Under the pieces are notes generated by a model. That model was not told the DNA's origin. It saw only the letters and a program-made list of their open reading frames with translations, and did no database searches. Shown in pieces: positions 27,380 to 35,614 of a stretch of DNA of 64,000 nucleotides. The stretch comes from Streptomyces sp. R44 (GTDB taxonomy: Bacteria; Actinomycetota; Actinomycetes; Streptomycetales; Streptomycetaceae). The DNA lies in NCBI RefSeq assembly GCF_041053105.1, contig NZ_CP163444.1:4836001-4900000 (forward strand), read 5' to 3'. Position numbers and translations under genes: made by a program. The stretch's first letter is position 1, and the number at the start of each line of letters is the position of its first letter.

Positions 27380-30300
27380 GTGAGCGTCAGCGTCCGGACG
27401 ACGACCGACGGAACCGACCCCTTCGGCACCGCACGGCTGCGGCGGGGCGTGCTCGACGCCTGGGGCGCGAGTCCGGCCCGCTTCCGGGAGGACGCCAACG
27501 CCGAGGAGGACCTGGCACTCGGCGGCTACCGCGACCGCCTCGTCGTCGAGCTGGCGCAGAACGCCGCCGACGCCGCCCACCGCGCCGGCGTCACCGGCCG
27601 CCTCCGCCTGACCCTGCACCCGGCGGACCACGAGGGCCCCGCGGTCCTCGCCGCGGCGAACACCGGCGCCCCGCTGGACGCCGCGGGCGCCGAGTCGCTG
27701 TCGACCCTCCGCGCCTCCGCCAAGCGCGAGCAGACGCACGGCGCCGTAGGACGTTTCGGCGTCGGGTTCGCCGCCGTCCTGGCGGTGAGCGACGAGCCCG
27801 CCGTCCTCGGCCGGCACGGCGGCGTCCGCTGGTCCCTCGCCGAGGCGCGCGAACTGGCCGCCGAGGCCGCCCGGTACAGCCCGGGCCTCGGCGACGAACT
27901 GCGCCGCCGCGACGGCCACGTCCCCCTCCTCCGGCTCCCGCTGCCCGCCGAGGGCACCGCGCCCGAGGGCTACGACACCGTCGTCGTCCTCCCGCTGCGG
28001 GACGCGGCGGCCGAGGACCTGGCGGAGCGGCTGCTCACCTCCGTCGACGACGCGCTGCTCCTCACCCTCCCGGGTCTCGCGGAGATCGTGGTGGAGACGG
28101 CCGGGGGCGTACGGACCGTCCGCCGCTCCGAGGACGACGGCTACGTCCGTATCGACGACTCGGCCACGGGCACCCACCGCTGGCGGACCGTCAGCCACGG
28201 CGGCCCTCTCGATCCGGGCCTCCTCAAGGACCGCCCGGTCGAGGAGCGGCTCCGCCCGCACTGGTCGGTCACCTGGGCCGTGCCGGTGGACGCGGAGGGG
28301 GCCCCGCGCTACCCCCGTACGACCCCCGTCGTGCACGCGCCGACCCCCACCGACGAGCCCCTCGGCATCCCCGCCCTGCTCATCGCGTCGCTCCCGCTGG
28401 ACACCGCCCGGCGGCACCCGGCGCCCGGGCCGCTGACCGACTTCCTGGTGCAGCGGGCGGCCGACGCGTACGCCGAACTCCTCGCCGACTGGCACCCGGT
28501 GACGACCGCGACCCTGGACCTGGTCCCCGGCCCGCTGGGCAAGGGCCATGTTGACGGGGCGCTGCGCGAGGCGATCCTGGACCGGCTGCCGAGGGTCGCG
28601 TTCCTGGCGCCGGCCGCGCCGTCCGAGGAGCTGCCCGCGCTGCGTCCGATCGAGGCGGAGGTCGTGGAGGGCGCGGGAGCGGAGACCGTCGACGTCCTCG
28701 CCGAGGTGTTCCCGACGCTGCTCCCCGCAGGCCTGGAGCGGCGCCCCGAGCTCCGTACCCTCGGCGTCGGCCGCGTACCCCTCACCGAGGCGATCGACCG
28801 CCTGGCCGGTGTGGACAGGGCGCCGACGTGGTGGTGGCGGCTCTACGACTCCCTCGCGGGCGTCGACCCGGACCGTCTGACGGGCCTGCCGGTGCCGCTC
28901 GCGGAGACCGAGGAGGGGGCCAGGGTCCGTACCACGATCGGCCCTCGGCAGGTCCTCCTTCCGCAGGAACGTACGCCCGCCGAGTTGACGCGGCTCGGCC
29001 TGAAGGTGGCGCACCCGGAGGCGGCCCATCCGCTCCTGGAGAAGCTGGGCGCGCTGCCGGCCACGCCCCGCGCGGTCCTGACGACCCCGCAGGTGCGGGC
29101 GGCGGTCGCCGCGTCGCTGGACGCGGGGGAGATCTGGGACGAGGACGCGGACGCGCCGGACGCGGAGGAGCTGGCCGACACGGTCCTCGCGCTGGTCCGC
29201 GACGCGGAGCTCGGCCCCGGCGAGGAGCCGTGGCTCGGCGCGCTGGCCCTGCCCGACGAGGACGGCGAACTGTCCCCGGCGGGCGAACTGGTCCTGCCGG
29301 GCTCGGCGTTCGCGGCCGTGATGCGCGAGGACGAACTGGCCTTCGTGGACGCCGAGCTGGCGTCCCGCTGGGGCGAGCAGCCCCTCGCCGCGTGCGGGGT
29401 CCTGGCGAACTTCGCCCTGGTCCGCGCGACCGACCTGGTCCTCGACCCGGACGAGGTGGAGCCCCGCGAGGGCGACTACCCGGAGCCGGACGACGCGGGC
29501 CTGCTCGACGCGGTCGACGTGTGGTGCGAGGACGTCCTGGACCGCCTCCCGATGACCGCCGTACCCCCCGTGGCGACGGAGATCGTGGCCGTACGGGACC
29601 TGGACCTGGTCGACGACGACGCCTGGCCGCAGGCGCTGGCGCTCCTCGCGCAGCCGCCGCTGCGGGACGCCCTGACCCAGCCCGTACGGATCCTCCTCCC
29701 GGACGGCACGACGGAGACGGTCCGCTCGTACACGGCGTGGTGGCTGCGCGACCACCCGGTCCTGGACGGCCGCCGCCCGGCGGGCCTGCGCGCCGAGGGC
29801 TCGGACCCGCTGCTCTCCGGCCTGTACGACTCCGCCGACGCGACCGGCTTCGAGGACGAGCAGGTCCTCCGCGCGCTGGGCGTCCGCACCTCGGTGGCGG
29901 CGCTCCTCGACGAGCCGGGCGGCGCGGCGGAGCTCCTGGCCCGCCTGGCGGACCCGACGCGGGAGGTGACGGCGCCCCAGCTGCACGCCCTGTACACGGC
30001 GCTGGCGGACCTGGACCCCGAGCAGGTGACGCTCCCCGATGACCTGCGCGCGGTCGTGGACGGCAGCCTGGTCGTGGTCGAGGCCTCGGAGGCCCTGGTG
30101 GCGGACGCCCCGGACCTCCTTCCGCTGGCCGGTGACCTGCCGCTCCTCCCGGTCTCCCCGACCCGCGCGGACGACCTGGCGGACCTCTTCCAGGTCCGGC
30201 GCCTGAGCGAGGCGGTGGAGGCGGAGGTCACGACGGTCGGCGAGGAGCACGAGGTCCCCCCGTCGGTCCACGCCCTCCTGGGCCCGGCGACCCCCTCCTC

Positions 30301-30511
30301 GTACATCGAGCACGAGGAACTCCACGCCGGCGGCGTCGAACTCGACTGGCGCCGCACCCCCGACGGCGTCGTCCACGCCGCCACCCTGGAGGGCGTCGCG
30401 GCGGGCCTCGCCTGGGCGGCCGGCCAGTGGCCCCGCCGCTTCGAGGTGGCGGCCCTCCTGGAGGACCCGTCGAGGACGGCGGAACTGGCGAGGGACCGCT
30501 GGTTCGACTGA
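27380..30511 (+). CDS. Sacsin/Hsp90-type GHKL ATPase-domain protein
   Basis: 1043 residues. The N-terminal 250 residues hold a GHKL ATPase: RDRLVVELAQNAADA (N box, catalytic Glu and Mg-binding Asn), LAAANTGAPLD (G1) and HGAVGRFGVGFAAVLAV (G2). This matches the sacsin N-terminal ATP-binding domain seen in many actinobacteria. The remaining 800 residues are a large alpha/beta region with no recognised partner domain. A chaperone-like role is an inference. GTG 27380 with GTGGAG upstream was chosen; an earlier GTG at 27347 is possible. Confidence 0.88.
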   Translation: MSVSVRTTTDGTDPFGTARLRRGVLDAWGASPARFREDANAEEDLALGGYRDRLVVELAQNAADAAHRAGVTGRLRLTLHPADHEGPAVLAAANTGAPLDAAGAESLSTLRASAKREQTHGAVGRFGVGFAAVLAVSDEPAVLGRHGGVRWSLAEARELAAEAARYSPGLGDELRRRDGHVPLLRLPLPAEGTAPEGYDTVVVLPLRDAAAEDLAERLLTSVDDALLLTLPGLAEIVVETAGGVRTVRRSEDDGYVRIDDSATGTHRWRTVSHGGPLDPGLLKDRPVEERLRPHWSVTWAVPVDAEGAPRYPRTTPVVHAPTPTDEPLGIPALLIASLPLDTARRHPAPGPLTDFLVQRAADAYAELLADWHPVTTATLDLVPGPLGKGHVDGALREAILDRLPRVAFLAPAAPSEELPALRPIEAEVVEGAGAETVDVLAEVFPTLLPAGLERRPELRTLGVGRVPLTEAIDRLAGVDRAPTWWWRLYDSLAGVDPDRLTGLPVPLAETEEGARVRTTIGPRQVLLPQERTPAELTRLGLKVAHPEAAHPLLEKLGALPATPRAVLTTPQVRAAVAASLDAGEIWDEDADAPDAEELADTVLALVRDAELGPGEEPWLGALALPDEDGELSPAGELVLPGSAFAAVMREDELAFVDAELASRWGEQPLAACGVLANFALVRATDLVLDPDEVEPREGDYPEPDDAGLLDAVDVWCEDVLDRLPMTAVPPVATEIVAVRDLDLVDDDAWPQALALLAQPPLRDALTQPVRILLPDGTTETVRSYTAWWLRDHPVLDGRRPAGLRAEGSDPLLSGLYDSADATGFEDEQVLRALGVRTSVAALLDEPGGAAELLARLADPTREVTAPQLHALYTALADLDPEQVTLPDDLRAVVDGSLVVVEASEALVADAPDLLPLAGDLPLLPVSPTRADDLADLFQVRRLSEAVEAEVTTVGEEHEVPPSVHALLGPATPSSYIEHEELHAGGVELDWRRTPDGVVHAATLEGVAAGLAWAAGQWPRRFEVAALLEDPSRTAELARDRWFD

Positions 30512-30624
30512 CCGGGGGCCGTGGCGGCGCGGCGGCGGGCGGGACCCGGAAACGGGCTGGTAGAGACCTGAGCGGCGGCGGCGCCGAGCGACCCGTCGCC
30601 TCACCCGCCCCGAGGAGGCCCCGC

Positions 30625-31452
30625 ATGCCGCATGTTCGTGCCGACGACGTGAATCTCGCCTACGACTCCGTGGGCGAGGGCGAACCGCTCGTCCTCGTCC
30701 ATGGTTCGTGGAGCGACCGCACGAGTTGGCAGGGGGCGATCGAGGCGGACATCCGGGCGTCCTTCACCGTGATCGCCTACGACCGGCGCGGCCACGGTGA
30801 CAGCGAGGCGGTGCCGGGGCAGGGCACCCGGAGGCAGGACGAGGACGATCTCGCCGCGCTGATCGAGGGGCTCGGCCACGCCCCCGCGCACGTCGCCGGC
30901 AGTTCCTTCGGCGCGTCGATCGTCCTCGGCCTGGCGGCGCGGCGGCCGGAGCTGTTCCGCAGCATCACGGTCCACGAGCCCCCGCTGGTGGGGGTCGTGG
31001 CCGACGACCCGGAGACCATGGCGGAACTGCAGCAGACGCTCGTCGCCTTCGACAACGTCCTCGACCACCTCCGCAAGGGCGAGAACGAGCAGGGGGCGCA
31101 CGCGTTCGTGGAGGAGGTGGCGCTGGGCCCCGGCATGTGGGACAAGCTCCCGCCCGCGATGCGGGAGACGTTCGTACGGCACGCCCAGACCTGGCTGGAC
31201 GAGCAGAACGACCCGTCCTGGCCCGAACTGGACCTCGAAGGCCTCTCCGCCTGCACGGTCCCGGTCCAGCTGAGCCGCGGCACCGAGAGCCCGGCCTGGT
31301 TCGCGACGGTCCTCGACCGCCTGGCCGCGGTCCTGCCGCACGCCCGGCACCACACCTTCGAGGGCGCGGGCCACATCCCGCACGTCACCCACCCCGAGGA
31401 CTACGCGACCGCCGTCACCCGCTTCGTCCGTACGGCGACACCGGGCGCCTGA
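30625..31452 (+). CDS. Alpha/beta hydrolase
   Basis: 275 residues. The oxyanion motif LVHGSW, the nucleophile elbow GSSFGAS (Ser near 93) and the catalytic His in GAGHIPHVTHP are present, and a Glu/Asp acid is expected in the PVQLSRGTESP region. The substrate is unknown. ATG 30625 has a GAGGAGG ribosome site. It ends 50 bp before the convergent graspetide cluster. Confidence 0.88.
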   Translation: MPHVRADDVNLAYDSVGEGEPLVLVHGSWSDRTSWQGAIEADIRASFTVIAYDRRGHGDSEAVPGQGTRRQDEDDLAALIEGLGHAPAHVAGSSFGASIVLGLAARRPELFRSITVHEPPLVGVVADDPETMAELQQTLVAFDNVLDHLRKGENEQGAHAFVEEVALGPGMWDKLPPAMRETFVRHAQTWLDEQNDPSWPELDLEGLSACTVPVQLSRGTESPAWFATVLDRLAAVLPHARHHTFEGAGHIPHVTHPEDYATAVTRFVRTATPGA

Positions 31453-31502
31453 CCCAGCACATCCTCGCGGCCGGGGTGCGGGTCTTGAAGTGCTGTCCTT
31501 GG

Positions 31503-32633
31503 TCAGTTCGGCCAGGTGATGGTCTGTGCTTCCGGAGTGAGTGTGATCCGGAAGCGGTCGAGGCTGGGGGAGCCGTCCTGGCGCCATCGAGCCACGTTTT
31601 CCTCGATCCGGTTCCACAGGCGGTCCGGACCGCCTTGGCGGACGATCCAACGATCGTCGCCGTCACGGTGGAGCGCGGCCCACGCTCCCGCAGCCACGTC
31701 GATGAGTACGGGCCGCCCCTCGCCGTCGTCGGAGGAGAGCCGGATGAGCTGAGCCCGAGGCGCGGCGAGTTGGGCGACGAAGCGGGTGGTCCAGTCGTCC
31801 AAGGCGTCCGGGCCGAGGGCGGTGGCGCGTTCCTCGCCGCTCGTGAGATCGGGGAGTACTCCCAAGGACGGTGGGACCTGGGGGCGGGCCGGCATGAAGG
31901 AGATGCGGCCGCCCAGGAGCCGGCCGTGGGCGGCGCCGTCGGCGTCGATGATGAGGCGGGCGAGCTCGGAGGAGTACATCCAGCCGCACACGGTGGCCAG
32001 GATCTGGCCGCCGGGTCTGGACTGGGCGAGCCAGGCGGGTGGGATCGACAGAACTCCGCAGGTGGCCACGATCCGGTCGTACGGGCTGCCGTCCGGGTCC
32101 CCGGCGAGACCGTCCCCGACGAGCAGGCGGGGCATGTGCCCCGTGCTGCCGAGGGCGGTGCGGGCACGGACGGACACGTCCTCGTCGACCTCGACCGAGG
32201 TCACGAGGTCGTCGCCGAGGCGGTGACACAGGAGGGCGGTCGAGTAGCCGGTACCGGTGCCGATCTCCAGGACGCGCATGCCGTCGTCCAGAAGGAGCTC
32301 TTCGAGCATCCGCACCACGAGGCTCGGCATGGTGCTGGAGCTGGTCGGAGACCGGAAGATCCGGCCCTGAATGTCGCCCGGGGTGATCGTCCCGGCGATC
32401 TGGGTCACCAGCGACTCGTCCGAGTACGCGGCCGGGAGCCACGCCGGGTCCTCCGGCATGACCGGCTCCCAGCCGGTGGGGCCGTTGCCGTCGACCCGCC
32501 GGAAGTAGCCGCCGCGTAGGAACTCGTGGCGAGGTGTTTGGACCACGGCCCGGCGCCAGCCGGCCGAGCGCAGGTGACCACCTGCGGCCAGCCGGTCGGC
32601 CAGGTCCCGTCGAAGGATCGCGTCGTCGTTCAC
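31503..32633 (-). CDS. PIMT-like SAM methyltransferase of a graspetide cluster
   Basis: 376 residues. The SAM fold is clear (VLEIGTGTGYSTALLC motif I, followed by VEVDEDVSVRAR and YDRIVATCG). It is homologous to protein-L-isoaspartate O-methyltransferase with about 150 extra C-terminal residues, as in the PIMT homologues of ATP-grasp RiPP clusters. There the enzyme methylates an Asp of the modified peptide so it cyclises to aspartimide. GTG 32633 overlaps the ATP-grasp stop (GTGA), so it is coupled to it. It is the last gene of the cluster. Only the region from 32633 down is coding; the frame upstream is a shadow. Confidence 0.9.
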   Translation of the reverse strand: MNDDAILRRDLADRLAAGGHLRSAGWRRAVVQTPRHEFLRGGYFRRVDGNGPTGWEPVMPEDPAWLPAAYSDESLVTQIAGTITPGDIQGRIFRSPTSSSTMPSLVVRMLEELLLDDGMRVLEIGTGTGYSTALLCHRLGDDLVTSVEVDEDVSVRARTALGSTGHMPRLLVGDGLAGDPDGSPYDRIVATCGVLSIPPAWLAQSRPGGQILATVCGWMYSSELARLIIDADGAAHGRLLGGRISFMPARPQVPPSLGVLPDLTSGEERATALGPDALDDWTTRFVAQLAAPRAQLIRLSSDDGEGRPVLIDVAAGAWAALHRDGDDRWIVRQGGPDRLWNRIEENVARWRQDGSPSLDRFRITLTPEAQTITWPN

Positions 32634-33580
32634 GTGGCCTTCCTCTCCAGAAGGTCGGCCATGGCCGCGACCATGGGCAGTCCCGTCTCCGGCGCCATCC
32701 ACGCCCACTGGCCTGAGGGGTTGCACTCCAGGAACCACCATGCCCCCGCACGGTCCACCGCGAAGTCGAAAGCGCCGAAGACCAGTCCGAAGTGGTCGAG
32801 GTAGCGGCGGAGGGCGTCGGTGATTCCCGGCGGCGGTTGGACGACGGTGTAGTTGAGCCGGTCGTAGTCCGTGCGCCAGTCGAGCAGCCCGGAGTCGATC
32901 CGTACGCAGAACACCTGCTGGCCGATGACGGTCACACGAACATCGGCGATCTTGTCGATCCGATGCTGGAACAGGTGGGCGGTGCCGGCCACACGCTCGT
33001 CGATCTGGTCCAGAGTGACCTCGCCGACCTCGACGGTGCAGGACACCCCGTCGACACGGTAGAGGGGCGTCGACAACGGCTTGTAGAGAACGGGCCCCTG
33101 GGCCCGGATGAAGGACCGGGCGGCGACGGGGTCCGACGTGACCAGTGTCGGCGGGACCCGGAAGCCGCACCGAAGGGCGGCCGCGAGGCCGGAGGGCTTG
33201 AACTCGGCATCGCCGATGCGGTGGGGGTGGTTGACGTACAGGCAGTCGGGGAGCGAGGCCAGGATGCCACCGAGACCGTAGCGGGCCTGGGTGACCGCGA
33301 AACGGGCGTCCTGTTCGTCGAGGTGGGTGAAGGTGAAGCCGGAGGGCCGACGGTAGTACAGCGACCGTACGCGGGAGAGGTCGGCGGTCCGCGTGGGGGT
33401 GGACAGTGTTCCTGCGATGCCATGAGGCGTGAGGGTGGCCGCGAACGACAGGGTGGCGGGGAAGTCCCCCGAGTCGAGCCGCACGACCGGGACGCCCCGG
33501 TCGTGCAGCTCTCCGATCACCAGGTCGGCCGTGGGGTCGTCGATCATGGTGACGACCAGCACCGGACCGATGTGGGTCAC
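32630..33580 (-). CDS. ATP-grasp ribosomal peptide maturase (graspetide ligase)
   Basis: 316 residues. ATP-grasp enzymes of this family join side-chain hydroxyl or amine groups of a RiPP precursor to side-chain carboxylates. Visible: the N-terminal domain (VLVVTMIDDPTADLV, YYRRPSGF), then the ATP-grasp core with VLYKPLSTPLYRV (lysine near residue 180), RVTVIGQQVFCVRID, and FGAFDFAVDRAGAWWFLECNPSGQWAW with Mg-binding Asp, Glu and Asn. This closely resembles the SAV_5884-type maturases. GTG 33580 overlaps the precursor stop (GTGA), so precursor and ligase are coupled. Confidence 0.93.
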   Translation of the reverse strand: MTHIGPVLVVTMIDDPTADLVIGELHDRGVPVVRLDSGDFPATLSFAATLTPHGIAGTLSTPTRTADLSRVRSLYYRRPSGFTFTHLDEQDARFAVTQARYGLGGILASLPDCLYVNHPHRIGDAEFKPSGLAAALRCGFRVPPTLVTSDPVAARSFIRAQGPVLYKPLSTPLYRVDGVSCTVEVGEVTLDQIDERVAGTAHLFQHRIDKIADVRVTVIGQQVFCVRIDSGLLDWRTDYDRLNYTVVQPPPGITDALRRYLDHFGLVFGAFDFAVDRAGAWWFLECNPSGQWAWMAPETGLPMVAAMADLLERKAT

Positions 33581-33888
33581 TGGTCGGAATCGTTCCCGGT
33601 GTCGCTGTCCCCGCCGCCGGAGCCGCCCCCGCTGGACCCGTCGGCCGGGTTGCCGGTGTTGGTGGCCGGGTTGGTGCCGGTACTGGTGCCGTGCGCGGGC
33701 ATCTCCATGACCTGGCCCGCCTGGTCGAAGTAGCGGGCGGTCTGGCTGTCCGGGTCGACCTCGGCCCGCGACCAGGCCGGAGCCATGGCGGGGTACGGGA
33801 CCATGCGCTGCACGCCCCAGGGGGCGGGGGTGGCGTGGCCCATGGGCAGGGGCGATCCGGTCGGGAGCCGGTCCATGTGGTGGAACAA
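33577..33888 (-). CDS. Graspetide (ATP-grasp-modified RiPP) precursor peptide
   Basis: 103 residues from TTG 33888, which has GGAG six bases upstream; ATG 33876 (99 residues) lacks a close ribosome site. The leader carries the ATP-grasp target signature: PAPWGVQRMVPYP (about 21-33), VDPDSQTARYFD (44-55) and EMPAHGTS (62-69). The core (about 67-103) has hydroxyl residues clustered first (GTSTGT, ATNT), one Asp-Gly at 83-84 in a Gly/Ser linker, and acidic residues at the end (DSDTGNDSDQ). Predicted product: Thr/Ser-to-Asp side-chain esters made by the ATP-grasp enzyme, with Asp83-Gly84 as candidate aspartimide site for the PIMT-like enzyme. Confidence 0.88.
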   Translation of the reverse strand: MFHHMDRLPTGSPLPMGHATPAPWGVQRMVPYPAMAPAWSRAEVDPDSQTARYFDQAGQVMEMPAHGTSTGTNPATNTGNPADGSSGGGSGGGDSDTGNDSDQ

Positions 33889-33916
33889 GGGATTCTCCAG
33901 GCTTGGTTCGCAGGGG

Positions 33917-33934
33917 CATCCGGCCCGCCGGATG
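33917..33934. other. Hairpin upstream of graspetide precursor
   Basis: CATCCGGC (33917-33924) and GCCGGATG (33927-33934) are perfect 8-bp arms with a 2-bp spacer, 28 bp upstream of the precursor start. It may be a terminator/attenuator separating the two small upstream ORFs from the precursor, or an mRNA-stabilising stem. Confidence 0.4.
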
Positions 33935-33985
33935 GAAGGGTCGGGGTCTCGGCCGGCATGCGCCGGGGTTCTCCGTGAGGGCGGG

Positions 33986-34195
33986 CTACGGGACAGCGGC
34001 GTGGATGTTGTCCGCCGAGGTCGTCCACTCGACGCCGTTCGTGGGTCGAATGTGGGCGACGCGGACCACGCGGCCGTCGTTGTGCAGCTCGTGCGTCACC
34101 GCCGTCAGTTCACCTTCGCCTTGACTGGCGATGTCGCGAACGCGGGTGTGAAGCAGGGGGTGTTGCTCGTAACCGTCGTGACCGACCTGGTTCAC
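33986..34195 (-). CDS. Small hypothetical protein, coupled to upstream small ORF
   Basis: 69 residues from GTG 34195, which overlaps the stop of the preceding small ORF (GTGA). The C-terminal half (GELTAVTHELHNDGRVVRVAHIRPTNGVEW, residues about 29-58 in part) looks like a small beta-barrel with alternating hydrophobics, similar to short hypothetical proteins near XRE regulators in Streptomyces. No function is known. It precedes the graspetide precursor on the same strand, so it may be part of the cluster or of the adjacent regulatory unit. Confidence 0.6.
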   Translation of the reverse strand: MNQVGHDGYEQHPLLHTRVRDIASQGEGELTAVTHELHNDGRVVRVAHIRPTNGVEWTTSADNIHAAVP

Positions 34196-34365
34196 GTCTT
34201 CGTCTCCCGTACGGCTCCGACCTCGGCCCGCCGCATGAACGTCACCCAGCCCGCAACCGCCCGCATGCGGAGCGCCCGGCTGGGAGCGCCCGGGGTCGGG
34301 TCGGGGGAGTGGTGGATCCGTCCGCTGGATCCGGGCGTTCGGCGGGGCAGTTCCGAGGTGGTCAT
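34192..34365 (-). CDS. Small basic hypothetical protein
   Basis: 57 residues from ATG 34365, chosen because GAGAGGAG lies seven bases upstream; the open frame to 34398 has no better site. It is Arg/Pro-rich early and has a hydrophobic/basic segment RALRMRAVAGWVTFMRR (about 30-46) that could form a short amphipathic helix. No family recognised. It starts the minus-strand unit facing the XRE regulator. Confidence 0.55.
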   Translation of the reverse strand: MTTSELPRRTPGSSGRIHHSPDPTPGAPSRALRMRAVAGWVTFMRRAEVGAVRETKT

Positions 34366-34406
34366 ACGATCACTCCTCTCGCGGGCCGAGGACGTCAACG
34401 CCCTTG

Positions 34407-34418
34407 ACCCGTACGGGT
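34407..34418. promoter_or_regulatory. 12-bp perfect palindrome, candidate operator
   Basis: ACCCGTACGGGT is a perfect palindrome in the 149-bp divergent gap between the graspetide unit and the XRE regulator. It lies about 40 bp from the minus-strand start and about 100 bp from the XRE start, so an XRE protein could bind here. It is short, and chance occurrence in GC-rich DNA is possible. Confidence 0.4.
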
Positions 34419-34514
34419 GCTGGTTGTTTCCGCGTCTTGAACGTACGGTCGGGGCGGGCGCGGTAGGACTGACTGGCAGTACGTGTAGGAGACGGAGCGG
34501 TCTCGGGAGCCGAC

Positions 34515-35597
34515 ATGGTGAAGCCGCCGGTACGAGGAACCGTTGCGGGATTCGTGCTGCGTCTGGCGCGCGAGAGCATCCCGCGTACGCAGGTGTCCAT
34601 GGCGGAAGCGTTGGCCGTGGATCTGGGCACGATGCAGGGCTGGGAGTCGGGGCGTAGACCGCTGGCGAACGTGAAGGCCGGAGCGCTGCTGGCTCTGCGG
34701 CGTCGACTGGGTGTGCTGGGCGCGGACCCGGCGGTGGTCGGGCTCTTGGACGCGGCGATGGACGCGGACCAGATCATCGGTGCCTCGTTGGAGCCTGCGG
34801 ATGACATCGGGCTGCACCCACTCGCGACCTGGGTCCACACCCGGGACACTGCTCACATGCTGGCCTGGGCCCTGAACGGAGTGGCGCCCCCGGCACTCAC
34901 CGGACGGGTCACGGGTCCCCGGCGAGGTCCTGCCGCCGCCGCTCCGCTGCTGGCGTCGGAGGACAGGGCGCTGTTCTTCGACCGCCTGCGCCGCACTGCC
35001 GAGGTTGCCCGGAGACCTGGGGGTGGCACGCTGCTGCACCGGCAGGCTCTCTACCTCGCCTCGTACGACCGGGGACCGGAAGCAGCCGCGTGGACGGCGC
35101 TCGCCCTGCACGCCCGGCGGGGAGTTCTCGCCCGCCGAGGATGGTCCGAGCACTGGGCCGAGGCCCGCTCGACTGCAACGGCGCTGGCCCGTCTGGGCGA
35201 TCCCCAGCCACTTCTGGACTTCATCGAGCGTTCCCTGGCCGGTGACGACACCGCTGAGGCGGCGAACCTCAACTACTGGGCGTACTGGCTGGGCGGCGTA
35301 CGGCTTCCCCAGTCCGATGACCAGTTCATGCGGGACCGGCAACTGACCGGCTGGGATCCCGTCACACTCTTACGCGGACTCACGCATGGGATGCACCAAG
35401 CTCCGGGATACGTCGATCTCTACGCGCACACCCTGTGGGCCCTGCTGGCTGCCCACCCATGGCTTCCGCAGGCGTCACCACCACTGGCACGGGACCTGGC
35501 TCAGCGCACAGGCCGACTGCTGGACGAAGGTGTCGCCTCCGGAAGAGCCCGCCATGAACTCGACACCGTGCATTACGTTTTGCGTGATCGCACCTGA
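34515..35597 (+). CDS. XRE-family helix-turn-helix regulator
   Basis: 360 residues. The N-terminal 65 residues form a Cro/CI-like HTH (FVLRLARESIPRTQVSMAEALAVDLGTMQGWESGRRP..., in which TQVSMAEALAVDLGTMQGWE is the helix-turn-helix). The remaining 290 residues are helical, resembling the TPR-like tails of Streptomyces regulators that sit beside RiPP or HD-domain genes. ATG 34515 has GGGAG upstream. It is divergent from the graspetide unit and 17 bp upstream of the HD-domain gene, so it probably regulates one or both. Confidence 0.85.
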   Translation: MVKPPVRGTVAGFVLRLARESIPRTQVSMAEALAVDLGTMQGWESGRRPLANVKAGALLALRRRLGVLGADPAVVGLLDAAMDADQIIGASLEPADDIGLHPLATWVHTRDTAHMLAWALNGVAPPALTGRVTGPRRGPAAAAPLLASEDRALFFDRLRRTAEVARRPGGGTLLHRQALYLASYDRGPEAAAWTALALHARRGVLARRGWSEHWAEARSTATALARLGDPQPLLDFIERSLAGDDTAEAANLNYWAYWLGGVRLPQSDDQFMRDRQLTGWDPVTLLRGLTHGMHQAPGYVDLYAHTLWALLAAHPWLPQASPPLARDLAQRTGRLLDEGVASGRARHELDTVHYVLRDRT

Positions 35598-35614
35598 GAA
35601 CCGGAGGTCACCAC

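Noticed and set aside
27374..30604. Long minus-strand frame antisense to the sacsin-like gene
   Set aside because: Shadow; the plus-strand product has clear GHKL motifs while this one has none.
32634..34028. N-terminal extension of the PIMT-like frame
   Set aside because: The open frame continues upstream but reads as low-complexity shadow of the ATP-grasp gene; GTG 32633 with GTGA overlap is the credible start.
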